Source: a virus
Reading direction: 5' to 3' (one strand)
Length of the DNA stretch: 29,899 nt
IMG/VR virus record: IMGVR_UViG_3300043465_000408
Span: 1 to 29,899 of that record
In this document: piece after piece, positions 1-5,573 of the stretch
Numbering within the stretch: position 1 is the stretch's first letter
Layout: the number at the start of each line of letters is the position of its first letter
Program-made: the position numbers and the translations under genes
Notes under the pieces: model-generated
Database searches by the model: none
The model's input: the letters and a program-made list of their open reading frames with translations, nothing else
What the model was told of the DNA's origin: nothing

Positions 1-51
1 GGGTAGTTGGGAGCCTGACCATGCCAATGCATAACTAGGGCGGTTGCCTCA

Positions 52-69
52 CTGACCGGCTAAGGTCAG
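52..69. repeat. short inverted repeat before the first gene
   Basis: CTGACC (52-57) and GGTCAG (64-69) form a perfect 6-bp inverted repeat around a 6-nt loop, 10 nt before the first start codon. It could be an operator or part of a leader hairpin. No convincing -35/-10 pair is visible in bases 1-79, so the promoter may lie outside the window. Confidence 0.3.
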
Positions 70-79
70 CGCGCGGGCT

Positions 80-859
80 ATGGTCCCGCCTGTACCAACT
101 ATGACCCCTTCGCCTGATCGATCTGAAATCGATCAAGAGCAACCTCAGCTCATATCCATGGAGCTGAGCCGCAGGCATTTCGACGCGGAGTGCGCCTTCA
201 ATGCCTCGCTAGCGCAGTTCCAGGCCGCCATCCGGCCCGTTGAAAATCTGGACTTAGCCACGATCGTGGCGGCCGCTCAGCCGGCCTTTGAGCTGGGGTT
301 CTGCTACCTGATCCGCCAGGACTCACAAGCCATTGAAGTGTGTCTGCGCCACAGCGCTGGTGCTGAGGAGTGCAGCAGCGCTGATGCTTCAGCACTGTGC
401 AGCCCGTCGCTGCTGTTGGCTGGCCTGCTTGGCATTCCTGTGGCCATGGGTGGACAGGCTTCTGAGCCTGAGCAGCCAGTACAACATTATGCAGATCCTG
501 CATCAACCGCCGACCCTGCAGGGGTAGAGCAGGCTCAAGGCAGCGAAGCCAGCGCCGCGCCTGTGATTGCAGCTGTGGCGGCTGAGCCTGAGCCTGATCT
601 GATGGGCTCTGATTCTCCGCCCGATCGCGCCGGTGATCACCCGAGCCTGCGGTTGCTGACGGCTGCGGAGATTGAGGCCGCCGTGGGGATGGTGAAGGTG
701 ATGGCGCCGCCACAGCGCAAAGCGTTCACCGTGGCGTTTCGGTGTGCGTTCGAGGTGTCCGACACCGTGACCCGCATCGCGTCTGAGATCACGCAGGTTC
801 GCCACCTCGAGTTCATTGATCGCTTCACGGTGGAGGCGGCCGGTGGCATTGCTTCGTGA
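80..859 (+). CDS. hypothetical protein, first gene of the early module
   Basis: A 259-aa protein I do not recognise. The N-terminal third (about residues 27-100) looks like a folded domain with hydrophobic and charged residues alternating. The middle (about 125-190) is low-complexity and rich in Ala, Glu, Pro, Ser and Asp, so probably a disordered linker. The C-terminal part (about 190-255) is helical. The start is uncertain: ATG 80 has no clear ribosome-binding site, and ATGs at 101 and 158 are in frame. The reading frame is real, because codon usage matches the neighbours and the next gene overlaps its end. Position at the head of the + strand operon suggests an early function, but nothing in the sequence says which. 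Confidence 0.6.
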   Translation: MVPPVPTMTPSPDRSEIDQEQPQLISMELSRRHFDAECAFNASLAQFQAAIRPVENLDLATIVAAAQPAFELGFCYLIRQDSQAIEVCLRHSAGAEECSSADASALCSPSLLLAGLLGIPVAMGGQASEPEQPVQHYADPASTADPAGVEQAQGSEASAAPVIAAVAAEPEPDLMGSDSPPDRAGDHPSLRLLTAAEIEAAVGMVKVMAPPQRKAFTVAFRCAFEVSDTVTRIASEITQVRHLEFIDRFTVEAAGGIAS

Positions 860-1082
860 TCAGAACCAGGCGCGGCTGCAGCGCTCCATTGAGCTGCTGA
901 CCCAGGTGGCTGATGACCTGCAGGCCCAGCTGGATCAGCAGCTGCGCCAGCCGATCTCCCCTGCCAAGGCCGGCGGCTTCCTGAAGCTCGGCCTGCATAT
1001 CGAATCCATCAACTCGATGGCTGGCGCCCTGCATGAAATCAGAGAGCACCGGCACCTGATGGAGCGCCGGCCCCATGTCTAG
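843..1082 (+). CDS. small helical hypothetical protein (79 aa)
   Basis: I chose the GTG at 843 because a full Shine-Dalgarno GGAGG (832-836) lies 6 nt upstream; a TTG at 816 is the only in-frame alternative nearby. The start overlaps the end of the preceding gene by 17 nt, as expected of a translationally coupled operon. The protein is mostly amphipathic helix with heptad-like spacing (about residues 10-40, rich in Leu, Gln and Asp) and may form a coiled coil. No cysteines, signal peptide or membrane segment is visible. The function is unknown. The next gene starts inside its last codons. Confidence 0.55.
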   Translation: MALLRDQNQARLQRSIELLTQVADDLQAQLDQQLRQPISPAKAGGFLKLGLHIESINSMAGALHEIREHRHLMERRPHV

Positions 1083-1278
1083 CCAGCCCCGCCGCCGCGG
1101 CTACGGCCGCACGCAGGCTCGCCGCCCTGGTGGTCGCGCCTACGTGATGACGGCCTTGACGCCTGACGCCTATGCCGCCGTCCGCATCGTGATGCGGCAG
1201 CAGAACATCAGCGCCAGTGGCGCTGTTCATCACATGGTTCGCGTCGCTGCGAACCTGCCAACCTTCGAAATCATCTGA
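1075..1278 (+). CDS. small basic protein, possible ribbon-helix-helix DNA-binding protein (67 aa)
   Basis: The first 24 residues are rich in Arg and Gly. The remainder (about 25-64) has the order short beta strand (VMTALTPDAY), helix (AAVRIVMRQQN), turn (ISAS), helix (GAVHHMVRVAANL). That order is typical of ribbon-helix-helix (Arc/MetJ-type) repressors and of short phage and plasmid regulators. The ATG at 1075 overlaps the stop of the upstream gene (ATGTCTAG). Neighbours are an unknown helical protein and an ssDNA-binding protein, so an early regulator is plausible. The fold call rests on pattern alone, and a non-DNA-binding small protein is possible. Confidence 0.45.
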   Translation: MSSQPRRRGYGRTQARRPGGRAYVMTALTPDAYAAVRIVMRQQNISASGAVHHMVRVAANLPTFEII

Positions 1279-1282
1279 ATCC

Positions 1283-1864
1283 ATGGCCACCGAAATCCTC
1301 TATTCCCCCCAGGCCCCAGTCCGCTGGGCCCACCTGATCAATGCTCGGGAGACCCTGGACCCCAGCAAGCCCAAGGCGTTCACCTGTGAGCTGCTGCTCA
1401 GCAGCGCGAACCCGAAGCACGTTGAGTTTCTGGTGAAGCTGGACGCCCTGTTCACCGACACCCATGGCGCCCGCAAGAAGCGCAGCGACAAGGGCACACC
1501 GTGGAAGACCGACAAGGACGACTCCAACATCACGGTGGTGAAGTTCAAGAGCACTGAGTTCGTGCGCGACGACGGCAGCAAGGCCGCCGGGCCCAGGATC
1601 ATCGACTCCAGAAAGCAACCCTGGGATGGCTCTGAAATCGGCAACAATTCTGAGGTGATCCTGGCGTTCACTATCTACGGATGGGAACGGCCCGAAGGCA
1701 CTGGCCTGAGCCTGCAGCCCAAGGCTGTGCAGGTGGTGACGTTCGTGCCCCGGGCCGATCTGGGTGAAGCCGCCACCGATGGCTTCAGCGAGCAGGAAGG
1801 CGGCTACAGCGTGGCCCAGCCGGCTGGGTTCGTTGATGAGTTCGGCGATGAGGCCCCGTTCTAA
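1283..1864 (+). CDS. ssDNA-binding protein, gp2.5/DUF2815-like
   Basis: A 193-aa protein starting at ATG 1283, four nt after the preceding stop; the upstream in-frame extension to 1217 would overlap another gene. The layout fits the OB-fold ssDNA-binding proteins of the DUF2815/T7 gp2.5 type: an N-terminal strand region, a charged insert (about residues 65-85), then the block PRIIDSRKQPWD-x4-IGNNSEVILAFTIYGW and a strand ending in KAVQVV. The acidic tail ends in Asp/Glu residues and a terminal Phe (DEFGDEAPF), the usual SSB tail that recruits replication partners. It would coat single-stranded phage DNA during replication or recombination. No phage DNA polymerase is visible, so it may work with host replication enzymes. 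Confidence 0.65.
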   Translation: MATEILYSPQAPVRWAHLINARETLDPSKPKAFTCELLLSSANPKHVEFLVKLDALFTDTHGARKKRSDKGTPWKTDKDDSNITVVKFKSTEFVRDDGSKAAGPRIIDSRKQPWDGSEIGNNSEVILAFTIYGWERPEGTGLSLQPKAVQVVTFVPRADLGEAATDGFSEQEGGYSVAQPAGFVDEFGDEAPF

Positions 1865-2052
1865 TGGGCCTGGTCATCACTGCAATCGCCGGCCTGCTGC
1901 TTGGCTGGGCCACCCGCACCTTGGTCGATGAGGCGATCGCGCGCCGGCGGCGGCGCCGGTACCTCGATGGCCTGGACAGCAGCCTGGCAACCCGCAACGA
2001 GCTGGAGCTGAGCTGGGAACGGCAGGGCAATGGAGGCCGCCATGTCCGTTGA
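1864..2052 (+). CDS. small membrane-anchored hypothetical protein (62 aa)
   Basis: The start overlaps the SSB gene stop by one base (TAATG), indicating translational coupling. Residues 2-20 are hydrophobic and form one likely transmembrane helix or uncleaved anchor. A very basic stretch (five to six consecutive Arg around residues 27-32) follows, then a hydrophilic tail. By the positive-inside rule, the tail should be cytoplasmic. The family is not recognised. It is followed by a second single-span protein, so the pair could be membrane-associated early factors. Confidence 0.5.
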   Translation: MGLVITAIAGLLLGWATRTLVDEAIARRRRRRYLDGLDSSLATRNELELSWERQGNGGRHVR

Positions 2053-2185
2053 GCTCCCCCGCATCGCCCCCCACCGAACCGCAACGGTGGGCATCACCTC
2101 GCTGCGCATCCTGCATCGCCTGGTTCTGTGCAACATCGCACTTAGCCTCGTGAGCCTGACCATGCTGGTCATGAGGGCCCGATGA
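2042..2185 (+). CDS. small membrane protein (47 aa)
   Basis: A small gene below common length cut-offs but well supported. A perfect Shine-Dalgarno GGAGG (2032-2036) lies 5 nt before ATG 2042. The frame overlaps the preceding gene by 11 nt and its stop overlaps the next start (ATGA at 2182-2185). The first 25 residues are polar and basic; residues about 27-44 (LVLCNIALSLVSLTMLVM) form a transmembrane helix, and the protein ends MRAR. A single-pass early membrane protein is the most that can be said. It contains a half-copy of the GAGCCTGACC motif that recurs at late gene ends. Confidence 0.55.
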   Translation: MSVELPRIAPHRTATVGITSLRILHRLVLCNIALSLVSLTMLVMRAR

Positions 2186-2427
2186 ACAGCGCCGAAATGG
2201 AGGCAATGTTCTGCAAGTGGTGGGGCAGGAGGCAGCACCACAATGCATCGCCGGCCCCAATCCTCTTGAAGTTAGGCGTTGAGTTCGGCCTGCATGTGCT
2301 GGCTGAAGCCAGCAAGCCACCACTCACAACCCTGGCTGAAGCACGCGAAGCAGCTCGGCAGCTGGGTGGCACCAATGCCGAAATCGTGCATCGCTTCCTC
2401 GATCAGCAGGTGGCCAGTGATGAGTGA
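2182..2427 (+). CDS. hypothetical protein (81 aa)
   Basis: Starts at ATG 2182, overlapping the preceding stop (ATGA), with a GAGGG ribosome-binding site about 4 nt upstream. The protein is predominantly helical (residues 4-20, 26-45, 50-75), with an aromatic patch CKWWGRRQHH near the N terminus. It has no membrane segment and only one cysteine. I do not recognise the family. It overlaps the DUF3310 gene start by 8 nt and belongs to the early operon. Confidence 0.5.
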   Translation: MNSAEMEAMFCKWWGRRQHHNASPAPILLKLGVEFGLHVLAEASKPPLTTLAEAREAARQLGGTNAEIVHRFLDQQVASDE

Positions 2428-2653
2428 TCCGGTGCATCACCCGGCGCACTACACCGCCGGCCGGTTTGAGGCGATTGATGTCATCGAAGACGCAGTGCAG
2501 CACGCACCGGATCCTGTGGTCGGCGGGCTCCAGTGGCAGCTGCTGAAGTACATGCTGCGCCTGTGGCACAAGGACGACGCTCTGCAGGATGCCCGCAAAG
2601 CCAGGTGGTACCTGGACCGGCTCATTGAGCGCCTGGAGCGGCTGGATCGATGA
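2420..2653 (+). CDS. DUF3310 family protein (77 aa)
   Basis: The start at ATG 2420 overlaps the previous stop and has an AGGTGG-like ribosome-binding site. The sequence carries the DUF3310 signature seen in many phages: HPAHYTAGRFEAIDVIED near the N terminus, a middle segment with WQLLKYMLRLWHK, then ARKARWYLDRLIERLE at the C terminus. The family is sometimes annotated as SaV-like or nucleotide-kinase-like, but its biochemical role is not firmly known; it usually travels with phage nucleotide and replication genes. Its length matches the family core. A longer in-frame extension to 2279 would overlap the preceding gene almost entirely and is not favoured. Confidence 0.7.
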   Translation: MSDPVHHPAHYTAGRFEAIDVIEDAVQHAPDPVVGGLQWQLLKYMLRLWHKDDALQDARKARWYLDRLIERLERLDR

Positions 2654-2847
2654 AGTGCCCCCATTGCGATGGCGACAAGGTCTGCGTGCAATACACGCGG
2701 CACATCGACGACAGCTCAATCCTCCGGCTGCGGCAGTGCCGTGGCTGCAGGAAGCACTGGTTCACTCGCGAGCTGGAGGTGCCGGGCCAGGCCTCCTGGA
2801 GCCGGTGGGATGACATTGCACCAGCAGCCCTTGAGCTGGCGTCATGA
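2650..2847 (+). CDS. zinc-ribbon protein, NrdR-like N-terminal domain (65 aa)
   Basis: Residues 1-41 form a zinc ribbon: CPHC at residues 3-6 and CRGC at about 30-33, with a basic strand between them (ILRLRQCRGCRKHWFTRE). This matches the NrdR zinc-ribbon pattern (CPxC...RRRxCxxCxxRFTTxE). The ATP-cone that completes NrdR is missing, so this is a stand-alone ribbon, as found in phage Ogr-type or other small transcription modulators. It overlaps both neighbours by 4 nt (ATGA at each end) and sits directly before the sigma factor, which makes a transcription role attractive. Direct DNA or RNA polymerase binding is inference. Confidence 0.55.
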   Translation: MKCPHCDGDKVCVQYTRHIDDSSILRLRQCRGCRKHWFTRELEVPGQASWSRWDDIAPAALELAS

Positions 2848-3803
2848 GCGGTGACCTGTCCTGGTGGGTCCAGCAGATCAGCCGCCATCCGCTGCTGACC
2901 CCAGCGGAAGAGATCAGCCTGGCCACCATCATCCAAACCTGGCAGAAGCACCCAGACCCGTCTGCCGTGGTGGTGCGCCGCGGTCAGCGGGCCGCGAACC
3001 GCATGGTGACTGCCAACCTGCGGCTGGTGATCATGATCGCCAAGCGCCACAGCAGGCTCACCAAGCCCGATGAGCTGATGGATCTGATCCAGGCCGGCAA
3101 CATTGGGTTACATCGTGGCGTGCTGCGATTCGACCCAACCCGCGGCTACAAGTTCTCCACCTACGGGTACTGGTGGATTCGGCAAGGTGTGGCGCGGTAC
3201 CTCGAGGAACTGAGCCGCACCATCCGGTTGCCCAGCACCTTCAGCCAGCGCATCACCGGCGCTGGCCGGGCCACCCAGCTGCTAGTTGGGACACTGGGGC
3301 GAGAGCCAAGCCTGGCCGAACTGGCCGAGGAGTTGGGCATGAGCGCCAACGATCTATCAATGGCGTTCAGTCGGTCCATCACCTGCGCCAGCCTGGATGC
3401 GCCGGTGATGGATGACGGCTGCTCACTGGGTGAGCTGATCGCCGACCCACAGGCCGGTGATCACAACGACCGCCTCGAAGCCATGGCGCATGAGGAACGG
3501 CTGGAGGGTATGCGCAGCGCCCTGGAGCTGCTGCCAGGCCGGCAGCGCCAGCTGCTGGTTGATCGCTGGGGCCTGCTCACCGGCGCTCCCCAGACCATTC
3601 GCGGCATGGCAGCGGCTGCTGGGGTGAAACCAGCACGGATCAGTCAGGACATCCGCCGGGCCGAGATGGCCCTGCGGCATCGCATCCAGATTCAGGCTCG
3701 TGAGCCTGACGTGCTCGCCTCATTGGCGATTCCATGGCCAACGCGGCCGATTCAGGAGATCACCGGCGATCAGCTCGGCCTGCCTGGCATCGGCGACCCG
3801 TGA
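2844..3803 (+). CDS. sigma-70 family RNA polymerase sigma factor (group 2-like)
   Basis: A 319-aa sigma factor with all core regions. Region 1.2 lies at about 4-35 (WWVQQISRHPLLTPAEEI). Region 2 lies at 50-122, with NLRLVIMIAKRHS, LIQAGNIGLHRGVLRFDP and the -10-binding segment GYKFSTYGYWWIRQ. Region 3 lies at about 125-175 and region 4 at about 216-280, with a helix-turn-helix around TIRGMAAAAGVKPARISQD. A 35-40 residue tail follows. The long N-terminal domain 1.1 of RpoD is absent, as in group 2 sigmas. The region 1.2/2 linker (HPDPSAVVVRRGQRAANR) resembles picocyanobacterial sigmas from memory. It should steer host core RNA polymerase to phage promoters, probably for the opposite-strand late operon. 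The start overlaps the zinc-ribbon stop. The last 84 nt overlap a convergent gene. Confidence 0.9.
   Translation: MSGDLSWWVQQISRHPLLTPAEEISLATIIQTWQKHPDPSAVVVRRGQRAANRMVTANLRLVIMIAKRHSRLTKPDELMDLIQAGNIGLHRGVLRFDPTRGYKFSTYGYWWIRQGVARYLEELSRTIRLPSTFSQRITGAGRATQLLVGTLGREPSLAELAEELGMSANDLSMAFSRSITCASLDAPVMDDGCSLGELIADPQAGDHNDRLEAMAHEERLEGMRSALELLPGRQRQLLVDRWGLLTGAPQTIRGMAAAAGVKPARISQDIRRAEMALRHRIQIQAREPDVLASLAIPWPTRPIQEITGDQLGLPGIGDP
3692..3709 (-). terminator. palindrome TCAGGCTC-GT-GAGCCTGA past the last late gene
   Basis: Perfect 8-bp arms (3692-3699, 3702-3709) with a 2-nt loop, or 7-bp arms with a 4-nt loop. It lies 10 nt downstream of the stop codon of the last minus-strand gene (3720), inside the 3' end of the sigma gene. 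The same palindrome follows three other minus-strand stops. No U-tract follows, so a classic intrinsic terminator is not proven. Confidence 0.45.
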
Positions 3804-3986
3804 CGCCTCCTGCAGTTCCAGCTCAGCCACCCTGCGCATGGCCTGGTTCAGCAGGTGATGGTTCGCGGCAGCGGCGCTCATGAAGTGCTCAGCCCGAGCG
3901 ATCAGCTGATCACGTGGCAGCTGCTGCAGCTGCAGCTGAGCCGCTCGCAGCTGGGCCTCCAGGCTCAGACTTATTGCTGGATCCAT
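3720..3986 (-). CDS. small helical protein resembling NblA (phycobilisome degradation)
   Basis: I start it at ATG 3986 (88 aa); ATG 3995 and an upstream extension to 4034 are alternatives. Residues 5-50 have the order seen in NblA: LSLEAQL, a helix, QLQQLPRDQL, a second helix, then HHLLNQAM. NblA has LTLEQEF...LSREQL...YxELL with two more residues in the first helix. NblA proteins of cyanobacteria and some cyanophages tag phycobilisomes for Clp-mediated proteolysis. The C-terminal extension (about 55-88) is not NblA-like. Codon choice is typical of the phage. It is the last gene of the late strand and overlaps the sigma gene 3' end by 84 nt, tail to tail. The NblA assignment is a hypothesis; a generic helical phage protein is the alternative. 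Confidence 0.4.
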   Translation of the reverse strand: MDPAISLSLEAQLRAAQLQLQQLPRDQLIARAEHFMSAAAANHHLLNQAMRRVAELELQEASRVADARQAELIAGDLLNRPRWPWNRQ

Positions 3987-4008
3987 CCAGGACATCAGAG
4001 GCAATCGA

Positions 4009-4218
4009 TTGAACCAGTCTGATGACGAGATCACCCTGACCGTCGTGGAGGTCGACGGTGAACCGTGGTGGCAGGCCTGCGCTGGTGAGCTGTGCGTGCG
4101 CGATCGCTGCGGCGCCAGGGCCCAGGAGCTGCTCAGGCAGGCTCAGCTGAACAGCCAACCCCAGCCGTTTGCAGGCCCTGGGTTGAGCCAGCGGGGGTTG
4201 AGCCCTTTGAATGAGTAG
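4009..4218 (+). CDS. possible small hypothetical protein (69 aa)
   Basis: An open frame with strong G/C preference at third codon positions, as in neighbouring genes, starting at TTG 4009 behind an AGAGG-like ribosome-binding site 7 nt upstream. The first part (EITLTVVEVDGEPWW) looks like a beta hairpin. It has a superficial likeness to the start of BRO-N domains, but the rest is far too short for that family. Three cysteines lie between about residues 24 and 34. It could be the last gene of the + strand operon. Its final 76 nt overlap the end of the convergent peptidase gene, which lowers confidence. Confidence 0.35.
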   Translation: MNQSDDEITLTVVEVDGEPWWQACAGELCVRDRCGARAQELLRQAQLNSQPQPFAGPGLSQRGLSPLNE

Positions 4219-4868
4219 ATCTGGTTCTTGCCTGTGGTGCCGCCTTTTGCCACCCAGCCGCCATTGAGTACGTTCAGCTCGCCGTAGGGATCCATCACGC
4301 GCCAGCCAGAGATTGTGGCGCCGTAGACCGCGATGTAATGCCCGCCGCCGGCTGGTGTCGAGCTGGGGCCATGGTGGAGCACGCCGATCGCGCAAGGCCG
4401 GCCGCCTTTCAGCTCGCCCAGCAGCTGGCTCTGGGTCATGGTGGTGCTGAATCTGGCCCGCACGCCCAGCTCAGCGAGAGCCGCCGCGTGAACGGCCTGG
4501 ACGGTGGTATCGCCATGCTTGACGACCACTCGCAGGTAGTCCAGATCATTTTTGATTCCAGGCACCTTCAGGTAGCGCAGGCACATGGCGATCGAACTGG
4601 TCTGGCATTGGCGCCAGCCTTCTGGGCCGTTGTCGAGTTGCGACTCGAACGGGAAGCCCGGCAGCTCGATGCTGCCATCACCGGCGGTGGTCGGTTGCGG
4701 CAGGCCTGGCTTGCTCACCGCCGGCCCGGCTCGGTAGAGCTCCGCGAACCGCACCATGGTTTCTGGCTTCTGCTGCTCCTGGAGCCAGTTCCAGGCGGCC
4801 AGCTGGTGTGGCAGCGGTGGCCGTTCAGTGTTGGTGGCGGCGCGGCTGAAGCGAATCGGATCAGTCAT
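4143..4868 (-). CDS. C39-like cysteine peptidase, endolysin candidate
   Basis: A 241-aa protein with a papain-like C39/peptidase_C39_2 core. The nucleophile motif is QCQTSS with Cys88, the general-base His177 is in GGGHYIAVYG, and the third residue Asp193 is in MDPYGE. This is the order and spacing expected for the family. The first 70 residues look like a non-catalytic leader; no signal peptide is visible. It lies directly after two small membrane proteins at the end of the late operon, the usual place for a lysis cassette, so a role in cutting peptidoglycan peptides during lysis is likely but inferred. Its start overlaps the upstream gene by 4 nt. Its 3' end overlaps a possible + strand gene. 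Confidence 0.6.
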   Translation of the reverse strand: MTDPIRFSRAATNTERPPLPHQLAAWNWLQEQQKPETMVRFAELYRAGPAVSKPGLPQPTTAGDGSIELPGFPFESQLDNGPEGWRQCQTSSIAMCLRYLKVPGIKNDLDYLRVVVKHGDTTVQAVHAAALAELGVRARFSTTMTQSQLLGELKGGRPCAIGVLHHGPSSTPAGGGHYIAVYGATISGWRVMDPYGELNVLNGGWVAKGGTTGKNQIYSFKGLNPRWLNPGPANGWGWLFS

Positions 4869-5119
4869 CGTGCCTCGAGGGTGGTGACGCGCGAATCGAT
4901 CGAATCGATCTGCTGCTCGGCCTTTCCCATGCGCACATCCAGCTGTGCCGCGCGTTCGGCGATGGTCTTCTGATTGGCCAGGATTGCGTCCAATTGACGT
5001 GGCAGCGTCCAGACAAGGAAGCCGATGCCTGCCACCGCGGCCAGGATCAGCCCAGCCGCCACTTGCTGTTCAACCTCACGCCAGAACTGCCGGCCGGGGC
5101 CTGGAGGTGATGGGGCCAT
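4865..5119 (-). CDS. single-TM/coiled-coil protein, second lysis-cassette candidate (84 aa)
   Basis: Starts at ATG 5119, just after the holin-like gene stop (5121-5123). A longer frame to 5170 would overlap that gene and lacks reason. There is one transmembrane helix at about residues 20-36 (AAGLILAAVAGIGFLVW), then a helical, coiled-coil-like tail (about 37-84: LDAILANQKTIAERAAQLDVR and a heptad-like continuation). This build resembles phage spanin- or antiholin-like proteins and the XhlA-type haemolysin family. It overlaps the peptidase gene by 4 nt. The lysis role is inferred from context. Confidence 0.5.
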   Translation of the reverse strand: MAPSPPGPGRQFWREVEQQVAAGLILAAVAGIGFLVWTLPRQLDAILANQKTIAERAAQLDVRMGKAEQQIDSIDSRVTTLEAR

Positions 5120-5120
5120 C

Positions 5121-5282
5121 TCAGCGCTTCGGCGGGGTCTTGGTCGACGCAATGCCGCGCAGCATCCCAAGCACCAGCTGGATCCAGGAGTTGGCTTTGA
5201 CGTTGGGGAACAGCGCCAACAGCTCAGAGCCGGCCAGCAGGGCCACTGCCACGGCTACAACCTGGGCGGTGGGGTCGTCCAT
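5121..5282 (-). CDS. holin-like small protein (53 aa)
   Basis: A gene too short for usual ORF cut-offs, read from ATG 5282 to TGA 5121. Residues 5-27 (AQVVAVAVALLAGSELLALF) and about 34-45 (WIQLVLGMLRGI) are hydrophobic, separated by the polar turn PNVKANS. The tail STKTPPKR is basic. The pattern SELLALFPNVKANSW-QLV resembles short phage holins with this turn between two membrane segments, from memory of such families. It sits immediately before the TM/coiled-coil protein and peptidase, consistent with a holin-accessory-endolysin cassette. It is preceded by the palindrome at 5308-5329. Confidence 0.55.
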   Translation of the reverse strand: MDDPTAQVVAVAVALLAGSELLALFPNVKANSWIQLVLGMLRGIASTKTPPKR

Positions 5283-5307
5283 GGGGCCAAACGATGCAAT
5301 GCCGATA

Positions 5308-5329
5308 GGTCAGGCTAACGAGCCTGACC
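5308..5329 (-). terminator. perfect 9-bp palindrome between tail accessory and lysis genes
   Basis: GGTCAGGCT (5308-5316), loop AACG, AGCCTGACC (5321-5329). It lies 14 nt past the stop codon at 5344 of the upstream minus-strand gene and before the holin-like gene. It is the longest-armed member of a four-copy family. It may terminate, attenuate or mark a processing point in the late transcript. No T-run follows. Confidence 0.45.
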
Positions 5330-5343
5330 ATGCTCGCTTAGTG

Positions 5344-5571
5344 CTACAGCCCCAGCAGAGCCCGCAGCTCATCAACCGTCAGGCCAGCAGCTGCGAGCTT
5401 CTCGGCTGGTGTCAGCTCCACAGGCGCGGGCGATTCTGGCGCTGGTTCTGGGATGTTGCCTTCGCCTATCCATTTCTGGTAAGCCTGGTAATCGCAGTTC
5501 CTGGGATCAACAGGAACCCAAGCACCGTCAGAAAGGCGGCGGACTGTGTTGTCAGAAATCAGTTGGTACAT
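5344..5571 (-). CDS. small tail-fibre-associated protein (75 aa)
   Basis: Starts at ATG 5571, two nt past the fibre gene stop (TGATCATG). An in-frame TTG at 5577 is the alternative. The N-terminal part (YQLISDNTVRRLSDGAWVPVDPRNCDYQ, in two pieces) followed by YQKWIGEGN and a Pro/Glu-rich linker matches a widespread small phage family found next to tail fibre genes (DGAWIPxDPxNxDYxxYxxWxxxGN). It probably acts as a fibre chaperone or small virion component. The C-terminal LTPAEKLAAAGLTVDELRALLGL region forms one or two short helices. The precise function is unproven. Confidence 0.55.
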   Translation of the reverse strand: MYQLISDNTVRRLSDGAWVPVDPRNCDYQAYQKWIGEGNIPEPAPESPAPVELTPAEKLAAAGLTVDELRALLGL

Positions 5572-5573
5572 GA

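Noticed and set aside
7-37. Promoter-like TTGGGA with an ATAACT-type -10
   Set aside because: Spacing of 18 nt and a poor -10 give too little support; no second feature agrees.
4009-4070. BRO-N domain in the small + strand gene
   Set aside because: Only a short VxVDGEPW likeness is present and the protein is too short for the domain.
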